NCBI RefSeq assembly: GCF_003097635.1
Contig: NZ_QCZI01000016.1
Location: 1-64,000 of the forward strand
Source: Flavobacterium psychrotolerans
GTDB lineage: Bacteria; Bacteroidota; Bacteroidia; Flavobacteriales; Flavobacteriaceae
Length of the DNA stretch: 64,000 nucleotides
Reading direction: 5' to 3'
The notes under the pieces are model-generated. The model was not told the DNA's origin, did not search any database, and was given only the letters and a program-made list of their open reading frames with translations. Within the stretch, counting starts at the first letter, position 1; each line of letters begins with the position of its first letter. This document shows positions 16,955 to 26,691 of this stretch, in pieces. Both the position numbers and the translations under genes were made by a program.

Positions 16955-17698
16955 TTGAAACGCATATTTAGAAAAATATTTAAAATTTCCCGTTCTATAG
17001 AAGACGGGATTTTTTTTTCAGAAATTGAAGAAATTTTAGGCTTCAAACCCATAAAATTAGCCAACTACAGAAAGGCTTTTATTCATCGTTCATCAAACAA
17101 ACTCGATGAAAAAGGAAATGCAATAAGCTACGAAAGACTGGAGTTTTTGGGAGATGCAATGTTAAGCTCCGTTATCGCAGCACATCTTTTTAATAAAGTC
17201 CCTGCTGGTGATGAGGGCTATTTAACCAAGATGCGTTCTAAAATTGTTAGTCGGGAACATTTAAATGAGCTCGGAAGAGATTTAAATTTAATTCGATTTA
17301 TTGAAAGTAAAGTTCCCGCAACCCATTTTGGGGAAAACATTCATGGAAACATCTTTGAAGCATTGGTTGGTGCAATATATTTAGACCAAGGATATGCCTA
17401 TTGTGAAAAATTTATTCAAAAAAGAGTTATCACACCTTATGTCGATATTGCGAAACTTGAGGGCAAAGTAATCAGTTATAAAAGTTTGCTGATTGAATGG
17501 TGTCAAAAGGAAAAAAAACAATTCCACTATGATGTTTTTGAAGATAACGGAATTCGAGGCGAACGATTATATGGAGTAAAATTAAGCATCGACGATAAAG
17601 TAATTGCCAAATCTAGGGCTACCTCTAAAAAAAAGGCAGAGGAAATTGCTTCAAAAAGAGCCTATTTTGCATTTCAGGATAAAATTGATAATAAATAA
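16955..17698 (+). CDS. rnc: Ribonuclease III
   Basis: Double-stranded-RNA endonuclease for rRNA and mRNA processing. The signature YERLEFLGDAMLSSV carries the acidic catalytic residues, with the second acidic cluster in NIFEALVGAIYLD. The C-terminal dsRNA-binding domain runs from about residue 170 (SYKSLLIEWCQ…ATSKKKAEEIASKRAY). The start is taken as the TTG two bases after the fabF stop (reading MKRIFRKIFK), because that N-terminus resembles relatives and no ATG is available before the conserved core. This gives 247 aa. Tight spacing to fabF implies cotranscription, as in many bacteria. Confidence 0.92.
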   Translation: MKRIFRKIFKISRSIEDGIFFSEIEEILGFKPIKLANYRKAFIHRSSNKLDEKGNAISYERLEFLGDAMLSSVIAAHLFNKVPAGDEGYLTKMRSKIVSREHLNELGRDLNLIRFIESKVPATHFGENIHGNIFEALVGAIYLDQGYAYCEKFIQKRVITPYVDIAKLEGKVISYKSLLIEWCQKEKKQFHYDVFEDNGIRGERLYGVKLSIDDKVIAKSRATSKKKAEEIASKRAYFAFQDKIDNK

Positions 17699-17718
17699 TT
17701 AAAGATCCACGAGACTAT

Positions 17719-17731
17719 AACGTTTTCGTTA
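17719..17731. promoter_or_regulatory. AACGTTTTCGTTA motif upstream of IPExxxVDY-pyk
   Basis: AACGTTTTCGTTA forms an inverted repeat (TAACG-TTTT-CGTTA) 83 bp before the next start. The same core occurs twice in the gdhA/barrel-protein intergenic region, so it may be an operator of a shared regulator. Confidence 0.4.
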
Positions 17732-17813
17732 CTTAATTAAAGCCAACTTCTTTATTATGTTCTTTATACTTAATTAAAATATATTACATTTACAGGATAT
17801 TTTTTTACCAAAA

Positions 17814-18302
17814 ATGGCAGTACTCAAGTTACATCTTGATGAATTTGATGAAATAGATTATGACCTTATCGCTATTCATTCCGTAATAGAAGACTATCGA
17901 TTGGCCTATTTTATTAATCAGAAACTCCCCATTATATTAAGTAAAAGCAAAGAAGAAATAGGCGTTACCGTTAAGGAAGGAGAAGCTTTTTTTATGAAAT
18001 TTATTTTTAACGACTCTAAAAATGATATTAATTGGAGTTTAATTTCAAATAAAAATGAAATCGTAATTAAAAAGAAAAGTATCGGGCAAAATTTATTTTT
18101 GAATACCGCTGTAGAAATAGCGACAAAAGTATATTTGCTTCCAGAATTAAAAAAAGTGGATTATTTTTTAAAAATTGAAAATAATAAAAATACTTTTGAC
18201 ATAAATCAAATAATAAAAACAATCAATACGATTGATAGAATTGCGGCAGTATACGCCGTTATTCCAGAAAAAATAAAATCAAAAAACAATTTAATTTTTT
18301 AA
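17814..18302 (+). CDS. IPExxxVDY family protein
   Basis: A 162-aa protein of the Bacteroidetes family named for the motif IPExxxVDY, here LPELKKVDY (about residues 105-113). No catalytic residues or membrane segments are visible; N-terminus MAVLKLHLDEFDEIDYDLIAIHS is typical of the family. Function is unknown. It lies between rnc and pyk, only 5 bp before pyk, an arrangement I recall from other flavobacteria, so it is likely cotranscribed with pyk. Confidence 0.85.
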   Translation: MAVLKLHLDEFDEIDYDLIAIHSVIEDYRLAYFINQKLPIILSKSKEEIGVTVKEGEAFFMKFIFNDSKNDINWSLISNKNEIVIKKKSIGQNLFLNTAVEIATKVYLLPELKKVDYFLKIENNKNTFDINQIIKTINTIDRIAAVYAVIPEKIKSKNNLIF

Positions 18303-18307
18303 TACAA

Positions 18308-19738
18308 ATGTCAACAAACAAAAAAACAAAAATTGTAGCCACACTTGGGCCTGCATGTAGTACCCGTGAAATCATAAAAGACATGATTGATGCTGGTGTA
18401 AATGTTTTTAGAGTAAACTTTTCCCATGCTGATTATGCTGATGTAAAAGAAAAAATTAAAATTATTAGAGGTCTTAACGATGAATTTGGTTATACCACAG
18501 CGATTCTTGGAGACCTACAAGGCCCAAAGCTTCGTGTGGGAGTTATGCAAGATGGCGTAGTAGTAAACGATGGGGATTTAATTACATTTACTACCGCTGA
18601 AGACATCATTGGAACGGCCCAAAAAGTCTTCATGAAATATAAAAACTTTCCAAATGACGTAAATCCTGGGGAAAGAATTTTATTGGATGACGGAAAACTT
18701 ATATTTGAAATTGTTGAAACCGACAAAAAAACCGAAGTGCTTGCAAAAGTGATTCAGGGAGGCGAATTAAAATCTAAGAAAGGAGTTAATCTTCCAAACA
18801 CAAAAATATCGCTTCCTGCCATGACAGAAAAAGATATTGCTGATGCCATTTTTGCCATTGAACAGAATTTAGATTGGATTGCACTTTCCTTTGTAAAAAC
18901 CCCAAAAGATTTACAAGACTTACAAGAGTTAATTGCAAAACATTCAGATCATAAAATCCCTATTGTTGCCAAGATAGAAATGCCTGAGGCGTTAGAAAAT
19001 ATAGATCGCATCGTGGCTTATTGTGATGCTTTGATGGTTGCCCGTGGGGATTTGGGGGTTGAACTTCCGGCTCACGAAGTGCCATTGGTACAAAAAGAAT
19101 TGATTCGAAGAGCAAAAACAGCCAGAATTCCAGTAATTGTTGCCACCCAAATGATGGAAACAATGATCACAAGTTTGACGCCAACACGTGCCGAAGTAAA
19201 TGACGTAGCCAACTCAGTTATGGATGGCGCTGATGCCGTAATGCTTTCTGGAGAAACCGCTACAGGGAACTATCCTGTTCAGGTAATTGAAAAAATGACG
19301 CAAATCATTGAAGCAGTTGAAGATTCTCCGCTTATTCAAGTTCCTCAAAACACGCCGCAAGTAAGAACAAACCGTTTTATTACCAAATCCATTTGTCATC
19401 ATGCTGCCCAAATGGCAAATGTTATTAAAGCCAAGGCTATTTGTACTTTGACCAATAGTGGTTACACTGCTTTTCAAATTTCGGCCTGGAGACCATCAGC
19501 ACATATTTTGGTTTTTACTTCAAACAAAAGAATCCTTACGCAACTCAATTTATTGTGGGGTGTTAAATCTTTCTATTATGAAAAATCGGTAAGTACTGAC
19601 GATACCGTGACTGACGTGAATGAAATTGCAAGACTAAAAGGATTTGTAAAAAAGGGAGAATTCCTAATCAACTTAGCAGCTATGCCAATAACGGATAAAG
19701 GGATGGTAAACACCTTGAGAGTTTCAGAAATAGAATAA
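18308..19738 (+). CDS. pyk: Pyruvate kinase
   Basis: Final glycolytic step; converts phosphoenolpyruvate and ADP to pyruvate and ATP in the cytosol. Visible signatures are ATLGPACST (about 11), VNFSHADY (about 37), LGDLQGPKLRVG (about 65), IVAKIEMPEAL (about 220, catalytic Lys) and MVARGDLGVELP with QMMETMI and AEVNDVANSVMDGADAVMLSGETA. The 476-aa length is standard. It closes the fabF-rnc-IPExxxVDY-pyk run and has a strong terminator. Confidence 0.97.
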   Translation: MSTNKKTKIVATLGPACSTREIIKDMIDAGVNVFRVNFSHADYADVKEKIKIIRGLNDEFGYTTAILGDLQGPKLRVGVMQDGVVVNDGDLITFTTAEDIIGTAQKVFMKYKNFPNDVNPGERILLDDGKLIFEIVETDKKTEVLAKVIQGGELKSKKGVNLPNTKISLPAMTEKDIADAIFAIEQNLDWIALSFVKTPKDLQDLQELIAKHSDHKIPIVAKIEMPEALENIDRIVAYCDALMVARGDLGVELPAHEVPLVQKELIRRAKTARIPVIVATQMMETMITSLTPTRAEVNDVANSVMDGADAVMLSGETATGNYPVQVIEKMTQIIEAVEDSPLIQVPQNTPQVRTNRFITKSICHHAAQMANVIKAKAICTLTNSGYTAFQISAWRPSAHILVFTSNKRILTQLNLLWGVKSFYYEKSVSTDDTVTDVNEIARLKGFVKKGEFLINLAAMPITDKGMVNTLRVSEIE

Positions 19739-19759
19739 CATCAACTGTTCAAGATATAC

Positions 19760-19795
19760 AAATCCGTTTCATACTGTTTGAAACGGATTTTTTTT
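19760..19795 (+). terminator. Terminator of pyk
   Basis: AAATCCGTTTC (19760-19770) pairs with GAAACGGATTT (19780-19790), an 11-bp stem, followed by eight T in total. Confidence 0.9.
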
Positions 19796-19938
19796 GAACC
19801 TATACCAACTCTTTTTCTATTATATTCCGCTTTTACATTAAAAACAATGGCGATTATTTTTAACCAAAATTTAATAGGATAAAAAACAAATTCTGAAAAA
19901 TAAAATAATACATTTGGATAAATTAAAAAATATAGACT

Positions 19939-20712
19939 ATGAATTCCAATTCTAAGAATCCATTTTTAAACAATAAAGCTTTTACCTCAACGGGGCTATC
20001 AAAAAAAGAGGAAGTTCATACTGCAACCGTAATTGACTACAATCAGGACATGACTTTGTCAGGAACAATAAACAAAAGTTTCATTTTGTTCCTATTACTT
20101 ACCGCATCGGCAACAATCATTTGGTGGCTCACTTTTAATGGAATGAATCCCGTAATTCCCGCAATTGGCGGCGCAATAGTAGGATTTGTATTGGTATTGA
20201 TCTCCGTTTTCAAGCCCCAATATTCTGGTTACTTGGCACCTGGTTATGCCATATTTGAAGGATTATTCATTGGTGGTATTTCGGCCATTTTCGAGACAAG
20301 GTATCCCGGAATTGTTATTCAAGCCGTTGGAGCAACATTAGTAACTTTTTTGGTCTGCTTGGTATTGTATAAATACAAAATCGTAAAAGTAACAGAACAG
20401 TTCAAATCGGTAGTTGTAGCCGCCACACTGGCCATTGCCACTTACTATCTTGTTTCCTGGTTATTTTCGATGTTCACTAATTTTGTTCCCGTACATTATG
20501 GCAACTCATTGATGAGCATCGGTATTAGTGTTTTTGTAATTGTGATTGCGGCTTTAAACTTATTTTTAGATTTTGACCAAATAGAAAAAGGAGTCGAAAG
20601 AAAACTTCCAAGATACATGGAGTGGTTTGGCGCCATGGGACTTATGATCACTCTAGTTTGGCTATATATCGAGTTTTTACGATTGTTGTCTAAATTATCA
20701 GGCAGAAAATAA
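19939..20712 (+). CDS. Bax inhibitor-1/YccA family membrane protein
   Basis: Integral inner-membrane protein of the BI-1/TMBIM superfamily, some members of which are pH-sensitive calcium leak channels. After a soluble N-terminus of about 50 residues (NPFLNNKAF…) come seven hydrophobic segments ending at WLYIEFLRLLSKL, with paired Asp residues late in the protein (FLDFDQIEKGV). Length 257 aa fits the YccA-like 'Bax1-I' subgroup. It is a single gene; its physiological role cannot be read from the context. Confidence 0.88.
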   Translation: MNSNSKNPFLNNKAFTSTGLSKKEEVHTATVIDYNQDMTLSGTINKSFILFLLLTASATIIWWLTFNGMNPVIPAIGGAIVGFVLVLISVFKPQYSGYLAPGYAIFEGLFIGGISAIFETRYPGIVIQAVGATLVTFLVCLVLYKYKIVKVTEQFKSVVVAATLAIATYYLVSWLFSMFTNFVPVHYGNSLMSIGISVFVIVIAALNLFLDFDQIEKGVERKLPRYMEWFGAMGLMITLVWLYIEFLRLLSKLSGRK

Positions 20713-20823
20713 TGCATTAAGATAATAATTCCATAACCGTTTTTTGTAAATATAATTTTATTTAAACGCTTACAAAATGAATCGGAATGATTTAACTATT
20801 GTTCAACTTGCGCCTATTTGAAA

Positions 20824-21906
20824 TTAAAAATCAAATTTAAGCTGGACTGCAACCATTTTTTTTGTTTCGGTGTTTAAATTATTAAGTGATATCCCCAATA
20901 ATCGAACAGAATTTTTCATCCGTTCTTGATACAATAATTCTTTTGTGGTCTCAAACAACAATGCTTTATCCGAAATAAAATAAGGCAACGTTTTACTTCG
21001 GGCTTGCTGTGTAAAATCACTATATTTTATTTTCAAAGTGACCGTTTTTCCTGCAATATTATATTTTTTTAATCTCTTTTCTAACTGTTCTGCAATGATT
21101 AGCAACCGTTCTACCATGAAAATTTCCGAGGTAAGATTTTCATCGAAAGTGTGTTCCGCTGCAACCGATTTTGTAATTCTATCCGATTTAACTTCACTGT
21201 TGTGAATGCCCCGAACGACATTGTAATAGAAATGTCCTGATTTTCCGAAATGCTTTTCTAAAAACTCTGCCGATTTATTTTTTAAGTCCAATCCTGTAAA
21301 AATGCCCAGCTGGTACATTTTTTCAGTAGTTACCTTACCCACTCCATAAAATTTTCGAATAGGCAATTCTTCCAAAAAAACCAGAATTGCACTAGGAGCA
21401 ATCGTTTTTTGACCGTTTGGCTTATTGATGTCACTGGCAACTTTAGCAATAAACTTATTGACAGAAATCCCTGCGGATGCAGTTAATCCAACTTCATTAA
21501 AAATACGCAGTCTAATTTCTTGAGCAATTAATGACGCACTGGGATTGCCTTTTTTATTTAGGGTGACATCGAGATAGGCTTCGTCCAATGATAGTGGCTC
21601 AACCATATCGGTATAATCATGGAAAATTTTCCTGATTTTATTGGATATTTCTTTGTAACGGTCAAATCTTGGTTTTACAAAAATCAAATCAGGACAATAT
21701 TTCTTGGCCAATGCTCCACTTAACGCACTACGTACACCAAATTTCCGAGCTTCATAACTAGCCGCAGCAACTACACCTCTAATCTCATTTCCTCCAACAG
21801 CAACAGGCTTTCCTTGCAAAGCAGGGTTATCCATTTGCTCTACAGAGGCATAAAAGGCGTCCATATCGACATGAATAATTTTTCTGACAGGATGAGATTC
21901 TTGCAT
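20824..21906 (-). CDS. dinB: DNA polymerase IV (Y-family)
   Basis: Error-prone translesion DNA polymerase. The catalytic carboxylates are in HVDMDAFYASVEQ (about 18-30) and PLSLDEAYLDVT (about 105). Helix-hairpin-helix residues follow (FYGVGKVTTEKMYQLGI). The last six residues, QLKFDF, look like a sliding-clamp binding peptide. At 360 aa the length is normal. No LexA box was identified upstream. Confidence 0.94.
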   Translation of the reverse strand: MQESHPVRKIIHVDMDAFYASVEQMDNPALQGKPVAVGGNEIRGVVAAASYEARKFGVRSALSGALAKKYCPDLIFVKPRFDRYKEISNKIRKIFHDYTDMVEPLSLDEAYLDVTLNKKGNPSASLIAQEIRLRIFNEVGLTASAGISVNKFIAKVASDINKPNGQKTIAPSAILVFLEELPIRKFYGVGKVTTEKMYQLGIFTGLDLKNKSAEFLEKHFGKSGHFYYNVVRGIHNSEVKSDRITKSVAAEHTFDENLTSEIFMVERLLIIAEQLEKRLKKYNIAGKTVTLKIKYSDFTQQARSKTLPYFISDKALLFETTKELLYQERMKNSVRLLGISLNNLNTETKKMVAVQLKFDF

Positions 21907-22000
21907 TTTACAAATTTAGGAAGAGATTATGCAACTATTCGTTTACAACAAATAAAAAAATTATAATACCTTTGGGAATCATGATTCTCAAAAATAATAA

Positions 22001-22468
22001 ATGATTGAAATCGAAAGAAAATTTCTTGTCACTTCCGAAAAATTTAAAACCGAAGCTTTTAGCAAAAACCAAATTGCCCAAGGCTATTTGAATTCTAATC
22101 CCGAAAGGACGGTTCGAGTTCGCATTAAAGGTGAAAGTGGTTTTCTGACCATTAAAGGAAAAAGTAATGAAACTGGAATCTCAAGATTTGAATGGGAAAC
22201 TGAAATTTCATTGGCAGAAGCAAAACCATTACTTTCTCTTTGCGAAAAAGGGGTGATTCAAAAAACACGTCATGAGGTGAAAGTTGGCAAACATATCTTT
22301 GAAGTAGATGAATTTCATGGCGACAATGAAGGTTTGCTGATGGCTGAAATTGAGCTTTCTGATGAAAATGAAACTTTTGAAAAACCAGATTGGCTAGGAA
22401 CAGAAGTCACTAACGATTTGAGATATTACAATTCCTATTTGAGTAAAAATCCTTTTAAAAATTGGTAA
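22001..22468 (+). CDS. CYTH domain protein
   Basis: A 155-aa CYTH (triphosphate tunnel) protein. The signature MIEIERKFLV supplies the first Glu-x-Glu-x-Lys. Basic and acidic strands follow: RTVRVRIKG, GFLTIKGKS and FEVDEFHG. Family members hydrolyse inorganic triphosphate or form cAMP; the small stand-alone bacterial forms with this N-terminus are most often triphosphatases. Which reaction this one performs is not decided by sequence alone. It converges with the rlpA-like gene, with only 3 bp between stops. Confidence 0.88.
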   Translation: MIEIERKFLVTSEKFKTEAFSKNQIAQGYLNSNPERTVRVRIKGESGFLTIKGKSNETGISRFEWETEISLAEAKPLLSLCEKGVIQKTRHEVKVGKHIFEVDEFHGDNEGLLMAEIELSDENETFEKPDWLGTEVTNDLRYYNSYLSKNPFKNW

Positions 22469-22471
22469 ATA

Positions 22472-22954
22472 TTAATTCGCCACTTCGATTTTCACAATTA
22501 AAGAGCCACTGTTTTTGTTGGATGCAATATCCATAAAAGCCCTCTTGGTTAAATCTATTTCTCTTCCTCTGGAAAACGGACCTCGGTCGGTTACTTCAAC
22601 AATTACAGACTTCCCGTTTGCTTCATTGGTAACCCTCAGTTTCGTTCCAAAAGGAAATTTTCGATGTGCTGCAGTATATTTATTATTGTCAAATCTTTGC
22701 CCACTGGAGGTTCTTTTTCCTGAAAATTTTTGGGCATAATATGATGCGTGAACATTCTTCTTATAAGACTTAAACTTTCCATTATAAACTATAACAGCAC
22801 TATCTTTAGCGATTTCTGGTTGTTCCTCTACAATTTTTTCTTTTTTAACGGTATCCTTTTGAGCATTTGCTTTTAATTTTTCTTTTATCGCAATTTGACT
22901 GCTAGCCAAACCAATTATGGCAATAGAAAGAAATAATGTTATTGCTTTTTTCAT
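22472..22954 (-). CDS. RlpA-like septal ring / double-psi beta-barrel protein
   Basis: Exported 160-aa protein with an N-terminal signal (MKKAITLFLSIAIIGLASSQ), a lysine/glutamate-rich linker to about residue 55 and a double-psi beta-barrel at the C-terminus (HASYYAQKFSGKRTSSGQRF, FGTKLRVTNEANGKSV, VTDRGPFSRGREIDL). RlpA proteins cleave or bind denuded peptidoglycan. The SPOR domain of E. coli RlpA is absent. It lacks a lipobox Cys, so it is probably periplasmic rather than a lipoprotein. Confidence 0.87.
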   Translation of the reverse strand: MKKAITLFLSIAIIGLASSQIAIKEKLKANAQKDTVKKEKIVEEQPEIAKDSAVIVYNGKFKSYKKNVHASYYAQKFSGKRTSSGQRFDNNKYTAAHRKFPFGTKLRVTNEANGKSVIVEVTDRGPFSRGREIDLTKRAFMDIASNKNSGSLIVKIEVAN

Positions 22955-23001
22955 TTGTAATTTTTTAGTTGAATTCGATAAAAAAAATCGAATCTAGACA
23001 A

Positions 23002-23024
23002 AAAAAGCCCTTTTCAGGGCTTTC
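23002..23024 (-). terminator. Terminator after four-TM membrane protein gene
   Basis: AAAGCCCT-TTTC-AGGGCTTT forms an 8-bp stem, followed by T residues on the minus strand, 10 bp after the stop at 23034. Confidence 0.85.
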
Positions 23025-23033
23025 CTTTATATT

Positions 23034-23456
23034 TTAAAACCATAATGACCATGGAATTCTACTCAAAATAAGCACCAATCCTAAACCATAAAAAATCGCA
23101 ATAGATTTGAACTTCGCATCATTCGTAACTGCTTTTTTGTGCTTAGACCACCCAATAGTGATTAATACAATTGCAATGACATTTACTAATGGATGTTCTA
23201 AAGAAGTCAATCGCAACGCCTTATCACTCATTTGTCCAAATGATGCAGAACCCAATGGGGAAACAAAATATAAAATTAGTCCAATCAGCATTTGAGTATG
23301 GGTTCCTATTAATCCAAATAGAGCAATTTTTCGGTCTTTAGGAGTAAATTCTTTATTAGAGGACTTTCCGAGGAAAGAATTAACAACAGCAATTACTAAA
23401 AGTACTATCGCTAAATATGCCCAACCTGAGTGAAATTTTTGAATGAATTCGTACAT
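23034..23456 (-). CDS. Four-TM membrane protein of unknown function
   Basis: A 140-aa protein with four hydrophobic segments (about 12-30, 45-66, 86-104 and 118-137). Conserved-looking His residues lie at the membrane edges: FHSGWAY, GTHTQML and EHPLVNV. Similar Flavobacterium proteins are often labelled 'cytochrome B', but no specific heme motif can be shown here. It is followed by its own terminator. Confidence 0.75.
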   Translation of the reverse strand: MYEFIQKFHSGWAYLAIVLLVIAVVNSFLGKSSNKEFTPKDRKIALFGLIGTHTQMLIGLILYFVSPLGSASFGQMSDKALRLTSLEHPLVNVIAIVLITIGWSKHKKAVTNDAKFKSIAIFYGLGLVLILSRIPWSLWF

Positions 23457-23497
23457 GATTTGATTTGTTTGAAAGTCAAATATAAGAAAAAAGGATA

Positions 23498-23527
23498 AAA
23501 AAACCTCAAATTGCTTTGAGGTTTTTT
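23498..23527 (-). terminator. Terminator of pgi
   Basis: AAAACCTCAAA-TTGC-TTTGAGGTTTT forms an 11-bp stem with flanking A and T runs, 20 bp after the pgi stop. Confidence 0.85.
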
Positions 23528-23547
23528 AAAAATATCATTATTTGAAA

Positions 23548-25191
23548 TTATTTATTTTTTATATAATGAGACAATAAAGAGGTCGTAGAACTGTCATGGT
23601 CGTTAATTTTTTCGGAATTAATCTCGCTCAAAATTGAAGTCGCCAATTGTTTTCCTAGCTCAACTCCCCATTGATCAAAACTGAAGATATTCCAAATGAC
23701 ACCTTGAACAAAAATCTTATGCTCATATAAAGCAACCAAAGAACCTAGTGTTTCTGGCGTCAGTTTTTGAATTAACAATGTATTTGTGGGCTTGTTACCG
23801 GTAAAAACTTTGAAAGGCAGAAGGAATGCCGCTCTTTCTGGAGAAACTCCTTGTTTGTCAAATTCCGCTTGAACTTGTGCTTCGGTTTTACCGTTTAAAA
23901 GGGCTTCAGTTTGGGCGAAAAAGTTTGACATCAATTTATCATGATGGTCTTCGTTTCCGTATAACGGCTTCACAAATCCAATAAAATCAGTTGGAATTAA
24001 TTTTGTTCCTTGGTGTATCAATTGAAAAAAAGCATGTTGAGAATTGGTTCCTGGTTCCCCCCAAATAATAGTCCCCGTTTGATATTTTACAGGATTTCCG
24101 TCTCGACCAACACTTTTCCCATTACTTTCCATGGTACCTTGTTGCAAGTAAGGTGCCAGTTTTTGTAAATATTGCGTGTATGGAATCAAGGCTTCGCTTT
24201 CTGCACCAAAAAAATTATTATACCAAACGCTTAATAAGGCCAAAATTACTGGTATGTTTTTATCAAAATTGGCTGTTTTGAAATGCTCGTCCATTTCATT
24301 GGCTCCTTTCAACAATTTATCAAAATTATCAAAACCCACCGCTAAACTAATTGACAAACCTACAGCGCTCCAAAGTGAAAATCGTCCTCCAACCCAATCC
24401 CACATTGGAAAAACGTTGTTTTCGTTAATACCGAATTCTGTTACATTTTTGATATTGGTAGAAACCGCAACAAAATGTTTGGCAACATCATCTTGTTTGG
24501 CAGACTGTAAAAACCATGTTCTGATGGTCTCAGAATTAGTTAATGTTTCTTGCGTAGTAAATGTTTTAGAAACGATTACAAAAAGGGTTGTCTCTGGATT
24601 TAATTTTTTGATGATTTCATTCACATGATCCCCATCTACATTCGAAACAAAATGAACATTTAAATGGTTTTTATAATATTGCAATGCTTCGACAGCCATG
24701 ACCGGCCCAAGATCCGAACCTCCAATTCCGATATTGACAATATCTGTAAATGCCTTTCCGGTAAAACCCTTTCTAACTCCATTTACAACCTCATTGGTAA
24801 AACTTTCTATTTTATTTTTTACCTCATAAATTTCAGGAACTACATTTTCTCCTTCAACTATTATGTTAGATGTTGCAAGTGCCCGCAAAGCAGTATGCAA
24901 TACAGCTCTGTCCTCTGTTTGATTAATGCTGTCCCCTTCAAAATATTTCACAATAGCATCTTTCAACTGCAGTTCATCTGCTAATTCAAGTAACAAATTC
25001 ATTGTTTCTTGGTTGATAATATTTTTTGAATAATCAACTAAAAATTCATTCCATTGCAAATGAAATTGAGTTGCTCTAGAATTGTTTTCTTTAAACATTG
25101 TTTTCATAGATGCGTTTTGCATCGTTTCAAAATGTTTCTGAAGTTTTTGCCAAGCTTGAGTTGTTGTTGGATTTGTAGTTTGTAAAGCCAT
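23548..25191 (-). CDS. pgi: Glucose-6-phosphate isomerase
   Basis: Interconverts glucose-6-phosphate and fructose-6-phosphate in glycolysis and gluconeogenesis. Signatures are [16 protein letters not shown] (about 155), [12 protein letters not shown] (about 210) and [14 protein letters not shown] (about 270). The catalytic region [12 protein letters not shown] and [15 protein letters not shown] (about 385) is also present. The 547-aa length fits the large bacterial/eukaryotic class. The upstream 239 bp to the M23 gene hold no other gene. Confidence 0.97.
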   Translation of the reverse strand: MALQTTNPTTTQAWQKLQKHFETMQNASMKTMFKENNSRATQFHLQWNEFLVDYSKNIINQETMNLLLELADELQLKDAIVKYFEGDSINQTEDRAVLHTALRALATSNIIVEGENVVPEIYEVKNKIESFTNEVVNGVRKGFTGKAFTDIVNIGIGGSDLGPVMAVEALQYYKNHLNVHFVSNVDGDHVNEIIKKLNPETTLFVIVSKTFTTQETLTNSETIRTWFLQSAKQDDVAKHFVAVSTNIKNVTEFGINENNVFPMWDWVGGRFSLWSAVGLSISLAVGFDNFDKLLKGANEMDEHFKTANFDKNIPVILALLSVWYNNFFGAESEALIPYTQYLQKLAPYLQQGTMESNGKSVGRDGNPVKYQTGTIIWGEPGTNSQHAFFQLIHQGTKLIPTDFIGFVKPLYGNEDHHDKLMSNFFAQTEALLNGKTEAQVQAEFDKQGVSPERAAFLLPFKVFTGNKPTNTLLIQKLTPETLGSLVALYEHKIFVQGVIWNIFSFDQWGVELGKQLATSILSEINSEKINDHDSSTTSLLSHYIKNK

Positions 25192-25430
25192 CTTATATTT
25201 TATTCGTTGATATGTTTTATTCCATTTTTAAAATGCAAATTTACACTATTAATTTGTAAACTTAACATTAAGATTCAGCTAGAAAGCCATGAGAATTCTT
25301 TCGTTTTTTTCTAAAACCTGAATTTATTTTAAGTTAAAAAAGCAAAAAATCACGATGAATCTTTCGTTTTGATGGTTCCCGAAATCAATTTGATTAAATT
25401 TTGTCATCTAAGCATATTCCGTCTAAAAGT

Positions 25431-26690
25431 TTACCTTTTATAAGTAAGATTCGAAATGCTGTCTAATTCCCGCTTCAAGGGTTTCATTTGTACCATAAAG
25501 CGTGGCAAATTTCTTCTATCCATAGGTTCGGAATTCGGTAATTTTAATCGCAAAGCGTCAACTTGGACGCCATTTTTCCAGAAACGATAGCAAACATGTG
25601 GTCCGGTTGCCAGACCCGTGCTTCCCACTTTGCCAATAACATCGCCTTGATTCACATGTTGTCCTCTTCGAGCAATAATTTTTGACATGTGTAAATATTG
25701 TGTCGAGTAGGTTCGGTCGTGTTTCACTTTTACAAAATTACCGTTTCCTGCGGTATATCCGGTTTGTTCGACAACGCCTGAAGCGGTGGTCATGATTGGC
25801 GTTCCAGTTGGGGCGGCATAATCGGTTCCTTTGTGCGCTTTCCAGATGAGTTGTACGGGATGAAACCTGTTTTTAGTGTAATGCGATGTGATATTTACAA
25901 ATTTAAGTGGTGCTTTTAGGAAAAAATTCTTAAGTGCCTTCCCTTCTTCGTCATAATAATCTAATTTTCCGGAGGCTTCATTTTGAGCAAAAGGAAAGGC
26001 GTAAATAGTTTTTCCTTTGTACTCAAAAAAAGCAGCTTTAAGACTGTCAACCCCGTCGTAAATAGTATCGTCTATATATCTTTCTGTAAAAGTGATTCCG
26101 AATTTATCCCCTTTTTTTAATTTGAAAAAGTCAATGGACCAAGCATATACCTTTGTTAATTTACTTGCTAAAGCACCATCAACTCTTTGTTTATTTAATG
26201 CCTCGGATAAAGAACCGTCTAAACTTCCGGCAATTGTTCTCTGTTTTATAAGAATTGGTCTGATTCTCTTGTGAACCGCTACAGAATCCCTAAAATCGAC
26301 AACATAATAGGTACCCCTATCCGGCTGATATATAAATGCTTGCAGTTTTTTATACCGGTCTTTTGATCTTAAAAGCGTAAATGGCTTTCCGATTCTCATG
26401 ATTCTGACATCAAAAGTATCCTTGACTTTTTGTACAATATCATAGACTTGTTTATCACCACTATTTTGACCTTCCATAATACTTCCAAAAGTATCTCCAC
26501 GACGAATGGTATCGTATGAAACATTAAAATCGGAGAATTTAAATCCGAATTGTTCAATGACAGGTTGTGGTATCGAAACTACTACTTCTTCAGTTTCATT
26601 TTCCGTTCTATTACAGGACAGTAATGAAAATAGTACAATTATAAATAAGGTTACTTTTTTCAAAAAGTTACTTTTTAATCTATTAAACAT
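25431..26690 (-). CDS. M23-family peptidoglycan endopeptidase lipoprotein
   Basis: Probable periplasmic murein hydrolase. The signal peptide ends in a lipobox (SLLSC, Cys26). A long N-terminal region with TIRRGDTFGSIM (a LysM/OapA-like segment) precedes the LytM domain at about 275-380. In the domain, HKGTDYAAP supplies His and Asp ligands and QYLHMSKI the usual His. The final HxH motif reads GPHVCYRFW, so the residue normally binding zinc is Cys. The 419-aa length matches relatives I recall in Flavobacterium. The start overlaps the end of a likely tryptophan 2,3-dioxygenase remnant, and the gene may still be read from the DUF3108 promoter. Confidence 0.9.
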   Translation of the reverse strand: MFNRLKSNFLKKVTLFIIVLFSLLSCNRTENETEEVVVSIPQPVIEQFGFKFSDFNVSYDTIRRGDTFGSIMEGQNSGDKQVYDIVQKVKDTFDVRIMRIGKPFTLLRSKDRYKKLQAFIYQPDRGTYYVVDFRDSVAVHKRIRPILIKQRTIAGSLDGSLSEALNKQRVDGALASKLTKVYAWSIDFFKLKKGDKFGITFTERYIDDTIYDGVDSLKAAFFEYKGKTIYAFPFAQNEASGKLDYYDEEGKALKNFFLKAPLKFVNITSHYTKNRFHPVQLIWKAHKGTDYAAPTGTPIMTTASGVVEQTGYTAGNGNFVKVKHDRTYSTQYLHMSKIIARRGQHVNQGDVIGKVGSTGLATGPHVCYRFWKNGVQVDALRLKLPNSEPMDRRNLPRFMVQMKPLKRELDSISNLTYKR

Positions 26691-26691
26691 T

